Below are positions 11,934-26,900 of a DNA stretch of 64,000 nt, piece by piece. A model generated the notes under the pieces. The model had not been told where the DNA came from. It did no database searches and worked only from the letters and a program-made list of their open reading frames with translations. This DNA comes from Zonotrichia leucophrys gambelii. Taxonomy: Eukaryota > Chordata > Aves > Passeriformes > Passerellidae. The DNA lies in assembly GCF_028769735.1 (NCBI RefSeq), contig NC_088173.1, positions 23,810,038 through 23,874,037 of the forward strand, in the 5' to 3' direction. Positions within the stretch are counted from its first letter, which is position 1, and each line of letters begins with the position of its first letter. Both the position numbers and the translations under genes were made by a program.

Positions 11934-14900
11934 CACAGGGGGTTTATTCCTAGGGTCATCTCAGCAAAAAGTGTGTAGGTCTGTTCCTAGAATCTACACC
12001 TATTTTTTCATTCACTTCAGGTACCTCTAGGAATAAAAAGCTGAAAACAGACTTCAAAAAAATTAAATAAGAAACTTAGTAGTAGTTTCTGGAAGAACTT
12101 CATTGGCTGATAGAAACAATTCCTGAGCAATCAATTAATTAATCATATTTCAGAAAGAGAGTGTGATTTTTTATTTTTTGATGCTTGCAGAAATGATAAA
12201 TAAATAATCCAAGGACTAAAGTCAAAAGATGAAGAGTTGTTTATCTGAGCAGTGACAGCAGCAATGGGAATACAGTAAATAATTCTAATAAGACCCCTGA
12301 CTGCAGAACTGCTGTCATAGTGTTCCATAAATATACCATAACTGTAAAAATTCTGAATTTATACTCTGTAAAAATTCCTTATGAATAGTCTCTTCTACTA
12401 AAAGTTTTCCCCAGCATTAGAATTGCACTTTTTTGTGGGCCTTACCAAGAGGCATAAAGCCCTCTAATTCAGTTCTAACATTATCAAAAATCTGGCACAC
12501 AAAAGTTTGAAAACTGTGTCCAATAGTCACATTTTCAGGGCTGAGCTATGCAGAGTCTGAGACAGTGAAATCCCTGATAGCTTTAGGAAATACAGGAGAA
12601 TAGAATCTGAATTTCCAGAAGAGATCCAGCTCAGGACAGGCTTTCTGAACTCATTGGGGCAGTCAGATTGCAGGAGCAAGCTGGCAGTCTGTCTTCTGTA
12701 AGCCTTGGCTGCCAGGCATCCATCCGCCCCAGCTCTGCTCTGTGCCAGCTCTGCTCCCTATGTCTGCTTGTGCCAGTGGGTGGGTGTTGCAGGCTACAGC
12801 CCACAGACAGGCCCAGACACCCAAAGGCACATGGCCATGTGTGCAAAAACACGTAGTTGTGATTAAATCTGTCTGTAGTTACAATAAAGGCGAAGGCCAG
12901 ACCACCAAGGATAAGGGAGTCTCCGTGGGTCTCACCAAATTCAGTGCAGCAGAACACAGGGTGAAGCTTTAAGGTCACAATTGCCGAGACTTGATGGTAA
13001 GGAGAAGATAAATTAGTAGATTAATAGGTCTGCCTTCTTCCCAGTTATATCAGTAAGTGTCTTTAATGCTCTTTAATAACCAAGGCTTCCACTCTAGGAA
13101 ATCACAGAGGGTGCATTTGAGGAACAATTTCAATCTAAACTGCTCTGAAAATTGAGGACAGATTCTAAAGCTTGAAGGAGTCTTCTTAATCCACTAAAGA
13201 AAGAAGAAAAACTCCCAGGTGCTTTCTAGACAAGGAAGAAATATTAAATTACTAAAGGTCTGTGTTACAAGGTTTTATATATCATGTTGTAGCAGCTCTG
13301 GGCATATAAGACCATATCATGGACAGTATTGGCATTTAAATATACATTTTCTTTCTTGTGTCCATCTGATTCTACTTCTAGATCCATAATAATAGTAGTA
13401 GGAATGTTGATAATAATAGTAATAATAATTCTTACACCATTATTAGAAAGAGGATGAGCAGCCTATCCATTTGGGATCAGGACATGAATAGTGATGGGAG
13501 AGTTTATAAAACATTTCCTGGTGTTATTACACCCACTCAAGCTCCAAGGAAAATTATCTCCAATATTTTGTACTGAACAATTATCAGTTGCTCAGAGGAA
13601 ATTGCTGTTTAATTTTTTAACTATGAAATTCCAAATAATTGAAGATCAAAAGAATTATATTAGCATGTAAATTTTTCCTTACTGATAAAATTAATAATAG
13701 CAAAGATAATTGATCTGCTTATGAAAGATAGTTGCCTCTGAAGATGAACAGCTAATGCTATATTTATTATATAGGGAGATTAAGCACACATAAGGATTTG
13801 TAGTTTAATAAGCCATATATGAACTGGTATTGTGAGAAAGTCATATAAACATGCTGTGTTCATTTGTAAGGTTTCATTTTTAAGATTTCTAGATTTCTGT
13901 AATTGAAAAAAATTAAATGTATATTTTTATAATAGTTTGAGCATATTTTATTGGATCTTTCATGTTTGTACAATACTTTTATTTATTAATAATAATCTTA
14001 TTTTTTTTTTAATCGGAGTTATGTCTTCATCAAGGAAGTTCAATTATCTTCCACTTGATCTTGCTGAAAGGAAGGAAAACTAGTTCTTTTGAAAAAAAGG
14101 AAAAGAACTTAGTAGGTCAGGAAATCCATCCCATAGCCTAAAAACACAGCAAGAAAAAAAAAACAACCTCTAGTGTGCACCTTGAAAAGAAAGCCTATTA
14201 TTGTAATGAAAAGGAAGAAAAAATTAGCAAGTGTCTGTTCTTCCAAAGCTCATTTCCAGCCTTGCCAAGCTCGCCATCCCTGCTGTAACCCTCTGACCGC
14301 ACGCAGCAGGCAGAGCTGCTAGGGACAGCGGCAGTGTAGAATGAGGATAAATGACTTACATGCAGCCATTTGTGCAGTGCTGGAAAGCATTTCCTGCCAG
14401 CAGCCATTTACAAAGGACAGGGCTGGAAATGGGCAGAAGGCATGTGCCTTTGGGAGAAGAGTTCTGTAAGGCGCTGCCATGCATCTGAGGGCAAGGAGAG
14501 CACCTGGTGCTGGGCCCAACAGGGAGTTCATAGGACAGCCACCATCTTGCACACGGCATGACATGACTGTGCAGCTGAAACCCTCACGTTTCCAGGGCTG
14601 AAGATGGAGCTGTGTCTGTGGGGACCTCAGCACTGTGCCTGGCTGTAAGTCCCAGTGAGGGGAAGATGTGTCTCAGCCCTTCCCTCCAGCACTCGGGCCT
14701 CCTCTCACAGCACACTCTCAGCTGGCTTCTGTCGGCCTTTCCTCACAGACAAAAGTGCCAGCCTTCCTTATGAGGGCAGCGGGCACAGCCGCTGGCATGC
14801 AGCTGTCTGTCTGTCCAGGTGTGCAGCTGGGCACAGTCAGGGGATCTGACAGCAGGGAGCACAGCCCCTGTTGGAGGAGCCAAAGAGGCTCCTGAAGGAG

Positions 14901-17900
14901 GGCTCCACCTGTAGTGAAGCTCATGCACGGCTCCTTGCACATGAAGCTGGAGACGTCTGCCTCACCAGTTTGTTTAGTGGTCTAAAATGAGCTCTCCAGA
15001 CATGGTAAGGTGCGGCCAAGGGAAAGGAACTGCTAAGCACACTGCTTTTCCTGGATTCCGTAAGTCTTGTGACTGTCACCCTTTCAGTCCAATATAGCAC
15101 AGCTCACCAGGAGAGGAAAGGACAAGACCTTCTGTGCAGTTTACTGGTGTCTCATCCCAGCCCGTGCAAGTATCTTCCTTAAAATACAATCTCTTTTATC
15201 CTCACAAAACCTTTCTGATCTTGTCCCCATCCAACCTCACACTCCTCATTTGGAGCTGGGCTGCTGGCTGCTACCTCTGAGCAGCCTCTGGCATGATCCC
15301 ATTTCCAACATCTCCTGTCACACTTCTATCAAAGCATTTTCACGCCTTTCCCCGTGCTGCTTTTCACTTCTGGAAGGCCACAGACCCATCTATGCTGTTC
15401 TTCCCCTTTAACTCCCTATTTAAAATTTTTCTTTGTCTAGAAGCTAACGAAGCAATTAGCCACAGTTCTGGTACAAGGATGCTGGTGGCTGTCAGCATGG
15501 CTGATCTGATAACATTTTTACTTATATAATTTCCCTCTTTTTTCCATTCTCTATCTCCCTCAAGCACATCATGCATTGTCAGCTGTTGTAGATTTCAAGC
15601 ATAAGTCACTTTTTAAAGTCCTGTTGTCTTTAGGTTTTGTTCTGTGCCTAGCACAGTCAGGCCTCTAGTGGTAGCCCACTCTCCTTTACTACTAAAATAC
15701 AAATTATTCTATTTGGAGAAATGTTAAAAAACACCTAATATTGAAATAATTCAATACTACAGTAGCAATGTAATTAGCAGATCTCCTTCTCCTTTCAGAT
15801 TATTTCTATTATTTCTCAGGAGCCTGATAAGAGATGTTGATGAGGTACAAGAGAAGGTAAACCCATCAATACTTAACCCACACAACGACACTGTAAGAGA
15901 GACTTGTCAGAGTACCAAATATTTCTGTGTTGTGGGAATTCAATTATGCCTTGCCTGCTTCATGGGAACAGTAACCTAGATACAGAGCACAACTGATAAA
16001 CACAACTCAATATTTGGCATGTTCTGAACAACTGTATTTCAGAGGAAATTATTTGAATTCTTTTTTATAGATCATAAGCTTGAAACTAAATTATAGCCAC
16101 AGATTTTGGCTCAGCAGGGTTCTCTGAACTGTAGCAAAGTCTGAGATAGGGTCTGAGGTTTTTAGCCTTCCAGAAAATAGAATGAAACTTCCTTTTCTTA
16201 TTATAACATCAACACAACCACTGTATGTTTCACCCGATAGCAACATTTTTAATGATAAATGTTATTTTTCCATAAATTTGGACTAAGTGAAAAAGTGCTC
16301 CAGGTTTAAACGAATTTCTACAGGTTGGGAACAAATGATAAACAGTTTTATTCAGTTATTTTATTTTTCTACAGGAAAAAGAAGAGATTCAGACTGATTT
16401 AATGGGAATATGTCCACTGCATAAAGATTAAATGTGACTGCTTCCCACTTTGTTTCCAACCACTCGAGATTTTCTGATGAACATTAAACTCCAATTTTCA
16501 TGAGCAAATACAACTGGTAACTCTAATTGTAAAAGCATACCTTCCTTCTTTTTTCATCATCCTTTCAAGGAAAGTATCTTCAAGCCTCTATGGTTGATAA
16601 ATGAATAATGAATTTAGCTCACTGTGACTCAGCAAAGGAAAATACATAATGTGAAAGTCTCAAAAGTAGTACTAAATTGTCAAATCAAACATAACCAAGA
16701 CAGTTTCCCACCTACAGATGCTGTAGATTAGCACTTGGGCCATGTACTTATCTTGAGTATTTACAACTTCACAAGCAAAATAGTAAAAAAGCAATCTAGA
16801 TTTGAAACTGTTTTATCAATCATTTCTTATGCAGAATTACAGCACCACAGGAAAAAGGGACTACACCACAGAGACACAAACTAGTGCAGAAAATCTGTGC
16901 TGCATTGCTTAAAGTTTTGATAGTCTGGCACAGTCTTATTTTTATTTCTAAAGGCTTGTGGACTTCTGTGTACCACTGTACCAATAAAACCCACTTTATT
17001 CTTGAATGATAATTAAATTATTTTAAAATTTAACACACTTCCTCTATCAAATTTCTAAATTCAGCTGTGCTGCACTCAACACTGGGCTTGCAAGGAATCC
17101 GAAGAGAAAAAATATTTTTGTTGTCTTCACCTTCGCTGTGCCTCTGACAGTTGCAAAATTGTCTTTCAGAGCCCACTCATTTCAAGGTGATTCAGATTTC
17201 AGCTGTAACATCTTTGTTTATCCCCAGTAATTATACACTTATCAGGCTGACTAAAAAAATTCAAAGAAAAACTTTGTTCCACTCTATTAATGAGTTTTCA
17301 GCATATCTGATACGAGTTATGTAGTGATAAAAGCCATATAATCATGCAATTAATTATTTTCTTTTCTTCCATAAATGATGCATAAAGTTTTATTACCAAG
17401 AGAAAGTCGTAGTACTGTAGTCACTGAGACATTAAAACTATTAGGCATTTAGGCGAGAAAATGTGCACTTAATTAGGATTACCACTTGAACTTACAAAAT
17501 ACAAGATATTCAAATAGTTAGTATCCACTATAACTCACCTGCAATTTTTTTTCTTGTCTGATCAAGCCCAAAATAATGCTATTATTAACTTTTCATTTCT
17601 GGCGTTTATTGCTTTTTATATGCAAAGGTAGTATGCTTTGTTTAGCTTTAGAATGAAACTTCACATAGTCTCTTGTCATCTTTCTCCACATTTTGCTTTT
17701 TTTCAGATGACAGGTCTTAAGACTGCCAGGCTTACACTTGGGAGAAGGAGGTGAGTGAAAGCTGAAATTTCTTAGGGGTGGTTACCCCGTGCCACCCAGC
17801 CTGGAAAGGCATAGTAGTGCTGGCTGCAAGGTAGAAAGCTGTGCAATCACTCATTTATTGAATGAAAGACTGCAAAGTTGTAGTGTAGGCTAGAAATCAA

Positions 17901-19424
17901 TTCTTGTGCTGATATCTACTCACAAAAACTCACTCTCTCTTAAAGAATCCTCCATTTTAGTGTTTTACTACTTTGACACCACATTTGGTAAGTTTTTATG
18001 TATCCTTGTCCCTGTGTCTTGCCTGAGTCTAAAAAAAAACATCTGGAAAGAAAAGTAACTTCCCAGAGTCCTTCGATGAGCACAGAAATACACTTTGTTT
18101 TCTACTTCACAAGACACTGCATTGCTTTTGCTGCAGCAGAATCTCATTATTTTGTACCTCATTATTTATATACTGGGTAAGCCACACAAAAGCCATGAGA
18201 AAGTTAAGTTCTTCCCACATCCAGTAAAATAGCTCAAAAGCAGATGCTGAAGGGATGCTTTAATTGTTGCTTTTGCAGAAAGTAAATCATTACTTTTGCT
18301 GAAAGAAAAGTCAAGGCTTTCACTTATCTGCTAATAATTAAAATTAAAACTGAATTGCCACTGTTCATTAAAACTAAGCCACAGATTACACTTTATTTCA
18401 AGATAACTGTACAGTTACATTCCTCAGGACTGCACTTTCTTTTCAGAGAATCAAGAGCTAGAATGATGCCAAATAAATTTCTTCACCTTCCATGGAGAAG
18501 TATGTAAACAGTGAAATGGAAAATGTTATATAAAAAGAAATGAATCAGCAGGAATTTTTTTTTTAATTCGCCAGCATGAAATTATACTAATTTGGAATCT
18601 AATCAAGTCTGTGCTACAAGTAGAATTAAGGGTCAACACAGTATCTCCTTCAAGTTGGATACATTTTGAGTGTTTTCTGTTTAAATAATTAATTCCATTC
18701 ATAGGGTCCAAGGTCCGCATAAAACAACTTTTCTGAGTAATAACTAAGCAGAAATAAATCATATATTGCAGAAACAACCTTTAATCAAAGATATAAACAT
18801 TTATCCAGATATGTAAGTCAGGTTCTGAAGAACTGTTTTGTGTTGGCTTTTGTTAATTCATTTGAAATTCAGAGCAGCCTTAGCCTAGACTAAAAATGCC
18901 AAATTGAAAATTAAACTAACATTATAGAAACTAACAGATGGGAAAAGGAGAGGTTTAAACACAAAGCTAAATGCCACTGCTGGAAATCAAGCTGCACCAG
19001 AAAGAACAAAAAGCAATTTATTCAAAGGATAAAGTCCAGCAACGGAATGGCAAGAAACGCATAAATCCTTCAGTACAACATTAAAAATTAAAACATCTGC
19101 TTTACTACAATTATTACAAACATTCAGGTTTAGTGCCAGTCATTCTTTTTATGTAGAAGGCCATCTCTCTAATCAACACAGAAGCAGCTCTGCAGATGTG
19201 GTATCCACTCCAAAGGTTTTGTGCAGTTTGAAACCTTGCAGAATTTTCACATACTTGAGTTTAGTTGTTAATGAATATTGGGGCTGTTGCTTTTCATCCA
19301 ACTTCTCTCTGTGGCCATGCTCACATATAGGAGGTTCAGTGTCAAATTAAGGTCAAATTTTTAGTCTTGTAACAAAGCTGAAGACAGAGGCAGGAGGAAG
19401 ATACAAGATAACATATTTAGGAAA

Positions 19425-19460
19425 TTGTTTTTGTTTTTGTTTTTGTTTGTTGCTTGTTTT
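19425..19460. repeat. T/G low-complexity (TTTTTG)n tract
   Basis: TTGTTTTTGTTTTTG-type units grade into TTTGTTTGTTGC. Confidence 0.85.
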
Positions 19461-20890
19461 GAGTTTTTTAAGCAAATGGCTGAGCTGTCATCACTCAGGA
19501 TTAAAACAGGTCTTCCTGGAGGGAGAAACTCCCTGCTGCATGGTGTGCACCATCCCACCCACCCTGGGAAAGGGAACAGAAGGCTTCAGCTCATTGACCT
19601 GTTCCAGTGGCCCTTGCCTGTCCTAGCAAAGAGCAGAAACAAACACCCAGCACAGCTGGTAACTCCAAGCACTGTTCTCTGCCCCAGGGTAGAGCAGATC
19701 CTCCCGCACTGCAAGAATCAAGTTTGGGAAAGCGTGGCAGTATTAAAGAGGACTCACACAGAAGCCATCAGTCCTGTGTCACTTCTCTGTGCTTTACACT
19801 TTTCCGTCCTTACTTTGATATATATTGGATGAACATTTTGACTTGCACTAATCAATTACAACATCATAAATAAAAATTAAAAATAAAGTGCAAAACATAA
19901 ATTATAATCTTGCCTACAACTGGCTAAATAGGGGAACATGATCTGGAAAAGCTGCATGAAGAAAATAAAAGGAAAACTGGTGATTCAGAGTGAACCTAAT
20001 TTATCACAGGCATGTGTGCATTGTCTACAGTTCTAGCATTTAATTAGGACTCTTGTCCTCAGGAAAATAAAATGAAAAATATTCTTAAGCCTTTCCTTTA
20101 GTAGACAGGAACAAAAATGTAAAAATACCTTTGAATTTTTTAACATTCAACTTTAATGTATAATTTAGTAGGGCAAATAAGGCAATTTACATTGAAATTT
20201 TGTTACACATCATAATTTAAGAAAAAATAATTATGGTATTAACATTGTTGCTATTTAACATTGTCAATAAATTTATTATGTAGTTAGCTACTACCAGCCA
20301 GTTTTCTATCTGACTGGGATTTCTTTGAACATATCAAAATTAAAATATATAACACAACTAGGATGATAAACTTTCAAAGGCTTTCCTTAGTCTGGAATAT
20401 ATCTGGAAAAGTACCAGGAGAGTTTCTCATCACCAAAAGTCATTCAATACCTTTTAATCCAACCAAAGGACGATGAGACTATTCTGAAGAAAAAACAGCT
20501 TTTTGAGTGTTTTATTTCAAAGAAGGATTTTAAATTGTCCTTGTTTAAACCTATTTGCTTAAACCAAACTAAATATATTTTCAGCTGTCTTAAAAATCTC
20601 AAGCCCCTCTCCAAACCTTTTCACTGTCTTTCTTTCATCCCCTGCATTAGATTTTATCTCTGTGGATGAATTCCTATTCCATACACACACACATGCAAGT
20701 GCTCTCTTCGGTGTCAAGAATTCAGCTTTAACTTAGTCTGGGTGGTTTAATCCTTTCCAAAGAACATTTACTACCAACATATAAATCCTGCTTATGTTCT
20801 TCTCTTAGCTTTTATCTGCTGGCCATACCCATCCCTCTCTTTCCAGTTTATTATTTCTTTTCAAAATGCTTTCCTTCTCTCCGAAGAAAT

Positions 20891-20931
20891 AAAACAATAA
20901 GGTCTATAACAAAACAATGAAGGTCTATAAC
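20891..20931. repeat. Two-copy tandem duplication, unit about 20-21 bp
   Basis: AAAACAATAAGGTCTATAAC is followed directly by a second copy of the same unit in which AAT AAGG becomes AATGAAGG. The copies differ by one inserted base. Confidence 0.9.
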
Positions 20932-23900
20932 AATCACTTTTATTAGTACCACCATTGTTTATATGGTTACACCTACTCTTTACAGCTCTTTAGTCCACAA
21001 AACCCCTAAAAGCCACTACTCAGACAGGAGCCATTGGTTGCATTTCTGGGCTATGAGACAGCCTTGGGTACTGCTGATCCAGTCACCCACCAAAGGCCCC
21101 AGTTCCTGTTGGCATCAGCCACAACTTCTTGACTTTGCACAGCGGATTTACATCAAAGGATCATCTCTAAAACAATGCTTCATCTATGGCAGAAACTTGG
21201 TGAACATTTTGACATGGAAAACAGATGCTGGACCTCACTGAAAACAGTAATTGCATTTAGGAACAGTGCATTCATACATTCCCACACTCCAGATAATTGG
21301 TAGGTCTGTCAGAAGTCTTCAGACTCAGTGTGACAGGCACATGCTACTTTGTCAATGTACATGAATTTCCCTTACTACTGTGCTCCAACTCACTCGTGTG
21401 GTATGCAAGGTGCATGAACACTGGCTGCTCTGTACTTACTACAACATTAATAAGGCTCTTTCCAGACTTGGATCCAAAGATTGGAGGCTGAGCAGTGATT
21501 CCATTGCAATGAACCAGTTTTTGTCCTTGGGTCTGCCACCACTGTTCCAGGTACAGACATTTGCATGAGGGAAAATGTGCTCATGTCTTGCCTGATGCCA
21601 AAACTGGTTCCTGGAGGCAAAGGACTGCATCAATTATCTATTTATTTTAGCAGATCGATAGTGTTCTAGTCTGTCTTAGTATTAAAAGCAGTTTTACATT
21701 GCCTGCTTCACAGTTAACTTAGAAAATATGTGCTGGTGGGTGATTTATTCTTGCATGTGACTGAATAACCTAATCCTTCATTTGGAAGAGGTTTTAGGCC
21801 ATTAATAGGGAATATATTTTCTATATAGTCAGAAATAACACCTTTTTTCTCTTTCATACTTGGGCTTCAGCTTACAGCACATTGTGTTTCTTGATTGCAT
21901 CTTTTGTATGTCGGTCTTTGTGAGACTTCACAAATGAAACCTCTTGCTGTGAGGTGAGTCGCTGTTCAATTACCAAAAAACAGTTTTAGTTTTGCTAAAT
22001 AATATAAGCCTTTCCTATTGTTTAGCTTTTTTAATTCAATAGTTAAATTCTACATCAAAACATCACAATCCTCTGTGATGTGTTATATTTGTTCCTCTCG
22101 AATTCAGCGCACATTCTTAACCCTTTCACTGATAAATATTTTCCACAGACTCCTTGTTCACACTGGCTGAGGTTCTGCTGACTTTCCTTGTGAGAGCACT
22201 GTAGGCAGTGTAGCAGCATGCAGTGTGTAGCCCCTGCTCAGCTTTCTAGAGGACCTTTGCTCTTTCAAGAGGGTGCAGGTTTTCTTCCAAGGCTACATCT
22301 CATACCCAATATCCCTTGGGAAGCTGCTGCAGGGACTGCCAGAAGTTTTCCCTTAGGTGGACTCCTTGCTGTCCATTTTGCTTCATGGTGTGATTTCTAA
22401 AAGGTATTCATTGCACTATCCATGACATTGAATGTGGGTCAGTTTAAAAAAAAAATTTTGGAGCAACCAAATTGGATTGTGGTCAGCACTTAAAGGAAGG
22501 GGAAAAAACCCCAAACTCATTGTCCTTCATTACTTCACACCCCTGCACCCGTCAAAACCAAAAGCAAAAACTCCAAATCACCAAAACCCAAAAAACAACA
22601 ACAACAACAAACATGTAGGAAGATGTGGAGATACATGGCTTATCTATGCCAGGGGTGGTGGCAGGTGAAGATGGTGGGGAAATGAAAAGTGGTAGATGGC
22701 TTGGATGAGGGAGTTCCATTTTCATTTATTGAATGAAAGTTCCTGCAGCTGAACAAGGTCTGTCCTTGAAAGTATTTCTGTGTCCAGTAAAATATGAGAA
22801 AAATCTGTCTGTGCTATTCCAGTTCCCACATTGACCTTCTAAAATGAGATATTCAAAATATCACACTTCTAAATGAGAATAAGATGTAGCAGCATAAAAA
22901 GGCTTTCTCTGAGACAGAGGGAGAAATGTAATGCATAAGAATTTATGAGTGTAAATTGGCAGTTTAAAATAAAATATAGCACAGATATTTGAATTTCTAG
23001 CACAGGAAAGATTAAAACCCAAAATACCACCAACTTTTTCTAATAAATAGTTTTTATTTGCTACTCAGAGTGCCTTTTAGGAATCTTCAGAACTGTCAGA
23101 GATAAGCAGTTATTTCCATTGGCAAGTACCTTGCAAACATATATTCACTACAAACTGTGAAAATAACTAATCCAAGTGACATCTACTTCCCATTTTTGTC
23201 AAGTACCCAGATTGGCAATTTTCATAAAGATGAAGGAGCCAGACAATGTTTAAGATTGTTGTTGCTGTGTGTGCACATATTTTCCTCTTTGGTCCAACAG
23301 ATTTCCTACAAATCTCAACCTTAATTCTGTTAATGAACCATAGGGTGAAACTCCCCTACCAATCCTACAGCTATGAAGCAACAAACCCAGACTGGCACAG
23401 TGGTGTTTAGTTACTTAGGGTAACTAAAAAGAGAGATGTAAAAGTCAGAATCACATTTATAGACATTTTCTTCTCCTGCTTCTCCAACTGCACCAAGTGG
23501 GAAAGGATTTAAGGTCAAATCCTCAGCAGGCAAAGCAGTTTGTGTTAGTGCAGCATGAAACCACCATCCTTATTTTCACAGAACCCACTGACAGTGAAAA
23601 AATGAAAAGTTTCAGTAAGCACAGCTTTATCAGAAAAAACCAACTAATTCTAAGAACATTCACGGCTGAGTGGTGCTGCTCTAAAGATGACAACAATGCC
23701 TCCACAGAAGCAATGACTCCTTGGATCAGTTCATTGTCTCCCTTATCTGTTACTTTGAATATATTGTTATTTACTGTCAAATATTACCATTTCTTTTCAG
23801 CCAACTAAAAATTAACCGAAGAGTAGTTCTTGTAACCAGTAAGTACACTTACAAATGAAAAGTTTAGCAATAAAACTCTCAAAAATGTGGAAGTCATCAT

Positions 23901-26900
23901 TATTCTGGGGGTATACAAAGGAAACTTATTTTTACTGTACTCTTAGCCATAATGGATTCACTGGCTTTTTTTTTTTCTTTTGTGAACTCTTTGCTCTCAA
24001 TTCTTCTGTGCTTTGTGGGATCTGTGTGGATGTGAAGAGCATGCACAGCCCTGGCTGAGTGCTTACCTACACTAAGTAGTACACATGAAGGAAGCAATGA
24101 ACTATGCCCATCAGCTTCCCCAGACTCTGTTGCAGAAGTCATATTATTTTTTATGTCAGCAGAAAATGATGTTTTGAGCAGAATAATAAATTCTTCAACT
24201 TTGTGACTTAGGACCGAAACATGCTTTATGAAGAACTTGGTCTATGTTTGAGATTTATACTCAATTTTTTTCCACTCTAATTTTCTGAAGCTTTAGTGTT
24301 TGAGAACAAAATTCAGATCTCCAGATCTGATATTAATTATTCATAACTGGTTGGAGTGCTCTAGAAGGAGCCTGGGCATTGTTGCACCTCTGTCTCTGCC
24401 AAGAGCTGAGGAGAGGGGTTCTGGCTCTGACATTTCCTGGCAAAAGGTGACAAATATCTGCCAGCTCCACCACCGGTTTGAAATGTGCTGGAATATGTTG
24501 TCTGTATCCTTCCCCAAGCTGTTGTCTGGCCACCTCACACACATCAGCATTGGCATATCTAGCTGCTGTGTCAGCTGGGGCACCCAAGGGGGCTGACACA
24601 CACCCCCAAGCTTAGGGCCTTCACTCACACTCTCCAAGAACCATGCACTGTTGTCAGACCTGTGGATTAACATCTCTGACTTGTACAAGGAAATAAAGGA
24701 AGGCTGAAGCTCAGACACTGCAAACTCAAGATAGACCGTGGAGGTTCCAGGATGTTTCAAAGGATTTGCTGCTTCAAATCCTCTCCTTTCTTGCTATGAT
24801 CCACACCTTACGGTAAGAATGAGCAGCAGTAACATCCTCAGTTCAATCACTGCTCATTCAGGGGAATGGCCTTGTTAAAAATTCATTTTTGCAACAATAT
24901 GTAGAATTATTGTAAATTACATTCAATAAAGAAACAGTGTAATTGAAACAAAAAGAGTGGTGTGATGCTTTCATAATTTAATAAGGCCACATCATTTGGA
25001 GATAATCCATTCACCCTAGAACACCTTTTCAAAGCTAATAACCGAATTTCCACATTCAGAAGTTTATTATTCTTTATATGATCAGTGGATTCTGGTGGTT
25101 TTATTTGATTGTTAGCTTTATAAGTGAGAATTCAGGATATTTAAATAAAACATGACATTTTATCTATGGGAAAAATGATGTTACTTTAAAGATTAACTGA
25201 AATGCTTTCCTACTCTTTCATTTTCATGAAGGGGTCAGAGAGTCAGGCTCATTTGAAAAATAATCCTGGACAAAAGAGGAATCCTAGAAGTTTGATTCAG
25301 TCTTTCCTCAACTTCACTGGTGCCAAGCCCTGTCCTAGATGAGCCGTGGAAGCAGATCCTCCTTCCATTCTTGTGCCTCCAACAAAAGCCTTAATACAAG
25401 AGATCAGCATCAGAGTGTCACAGCATTGACTTGAGCACAGAGAAATCCTGGATGCAGCTGGAGATATCTATAGGCACAAAAGATATAATAAAGTTAGGGA
25501 CTGCTGTGCAATGCACCGACAGGGTCTTGTCTTTCCTTTAATGCTGTTTATGTGGTTCATGCAGTAATATTCATTAAATGTTCTGAAGCCTATGAAAGGG
25601 TCAAAATTTTCCCTGTTGTTTTATCTTGCTTTCACATGATTAATTACTGCCTACTTGTTAAAGTGTTGGAGTGGCAGCAGCTCCCGAGGGAAGCCAGCCT
25701 TGGCTGGTTGAATAAGCACTTTCCAAGACTCTAGCAAAGTGGAAGCAAATTGCCTCTACAGCAAAAGTGCCTTCTGACATACCAGCCACCTTCAGACTGA
25801 AGAATTTTGCCTGCTTCCTCCTCCTGTGAAGCATCAGGCTGCCCCTTCAAAAAATGTAGGTAATAATTAGGGCAAAACCTAAGCAGAGATGGTCCTGTTC
25901 TGAGTCACTACCACTCCACTCCGAATCCTTGTAGCCATCCCTGCACCTCATCTCAAAGGATTCTCACAAGGCTGACATGAGAGGCTGACCAGACTCTGAT
26001 TTCTCCTTATGGGCTCAGCTCCTTGATCTAACATGGGAGAGGAATGCAGCAAGGGCAGTAAAATAACTTATGCTGACACATGGTAGCATTGCCAATAATA
26101 TCTGAACATGTGTGTATGGTTTTCAAGAGAAAAAAAAAAAGAGAGCCTTTGGAGGCTAGAAATACTTCACAGGTACTGCTAATTTCCTTTAGAATTACAC
26201 AGTAATCACAGCACCCTTTTTATTGCTTTGAAGATATTTATCTTAATACTACTAATTCTTACATAATGATTTTTTTATTGGAAAAGTGTTTGTCTAAGTT
26301 AGAATCAACACCATGTATTAGTAAACACTAATGTTACTCAACTTTTAATTACAATACTGCATTGAATAAATTAACTCATTGATTTTTTTTCTCAGTGTTT
26401 ATATCTAGGATCTCGGCCCTCTTTGTTGTTACATTTTTAAACAGTTACTATACCCCATATGTGTATATGTGTGCATGTATTTTTACGTGTAACAATTAAT
26501 TTATTAGCACTGCTGCAATTAACAGCCTACAGTGATGGCCCACACAAAGGAGACAAACATCACTTCCACGTATCATAAAAGTAGTCATTTAAAATAACAG
26601 TAAGTGAAGGACAGGTCAACTGCTGACCAAATTAAACACCTCAGAATGACCAATGCAGACAAATCAGTGACATAAGCTATCCCTAATGCAGTCTTGGAAG
26701 AAGTCAGACAAGCCAGAGCAAAAGCCACTCCTTTGAAACATTTCATAAATATCAACACTCCCCCAAGAAAAAGAAACAAACAAGAAGACAGCAACAACTG
26801 GCTGAACACTGTGTTTTCTAGAGGCAACTTAATTATATAAACTTTGGAATAATGTCAGGAATAACAACACTGACAGTATCAATCATTGCTAGAGCTTCTT

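Noticed and set aside
12631..12978. 115-codon minus-strand frame with overlapping plus-strand frames
   Set aside because: Same pattern of a GC-richer patch with multiple open frames; no homology recognised.
14198..14942. GC-rich patch with many overlapping frames, considered as a CpG island promoter
   Set aside because: It has few CG dinucleotides for its GC content and no adjacent gene start was found.
24333..24760. Overlapping frames of 88-139 codons on both strands
   Set aside because: Several frames are open together in a GC-richer patch, with no recognisable protein and no splice or start context.
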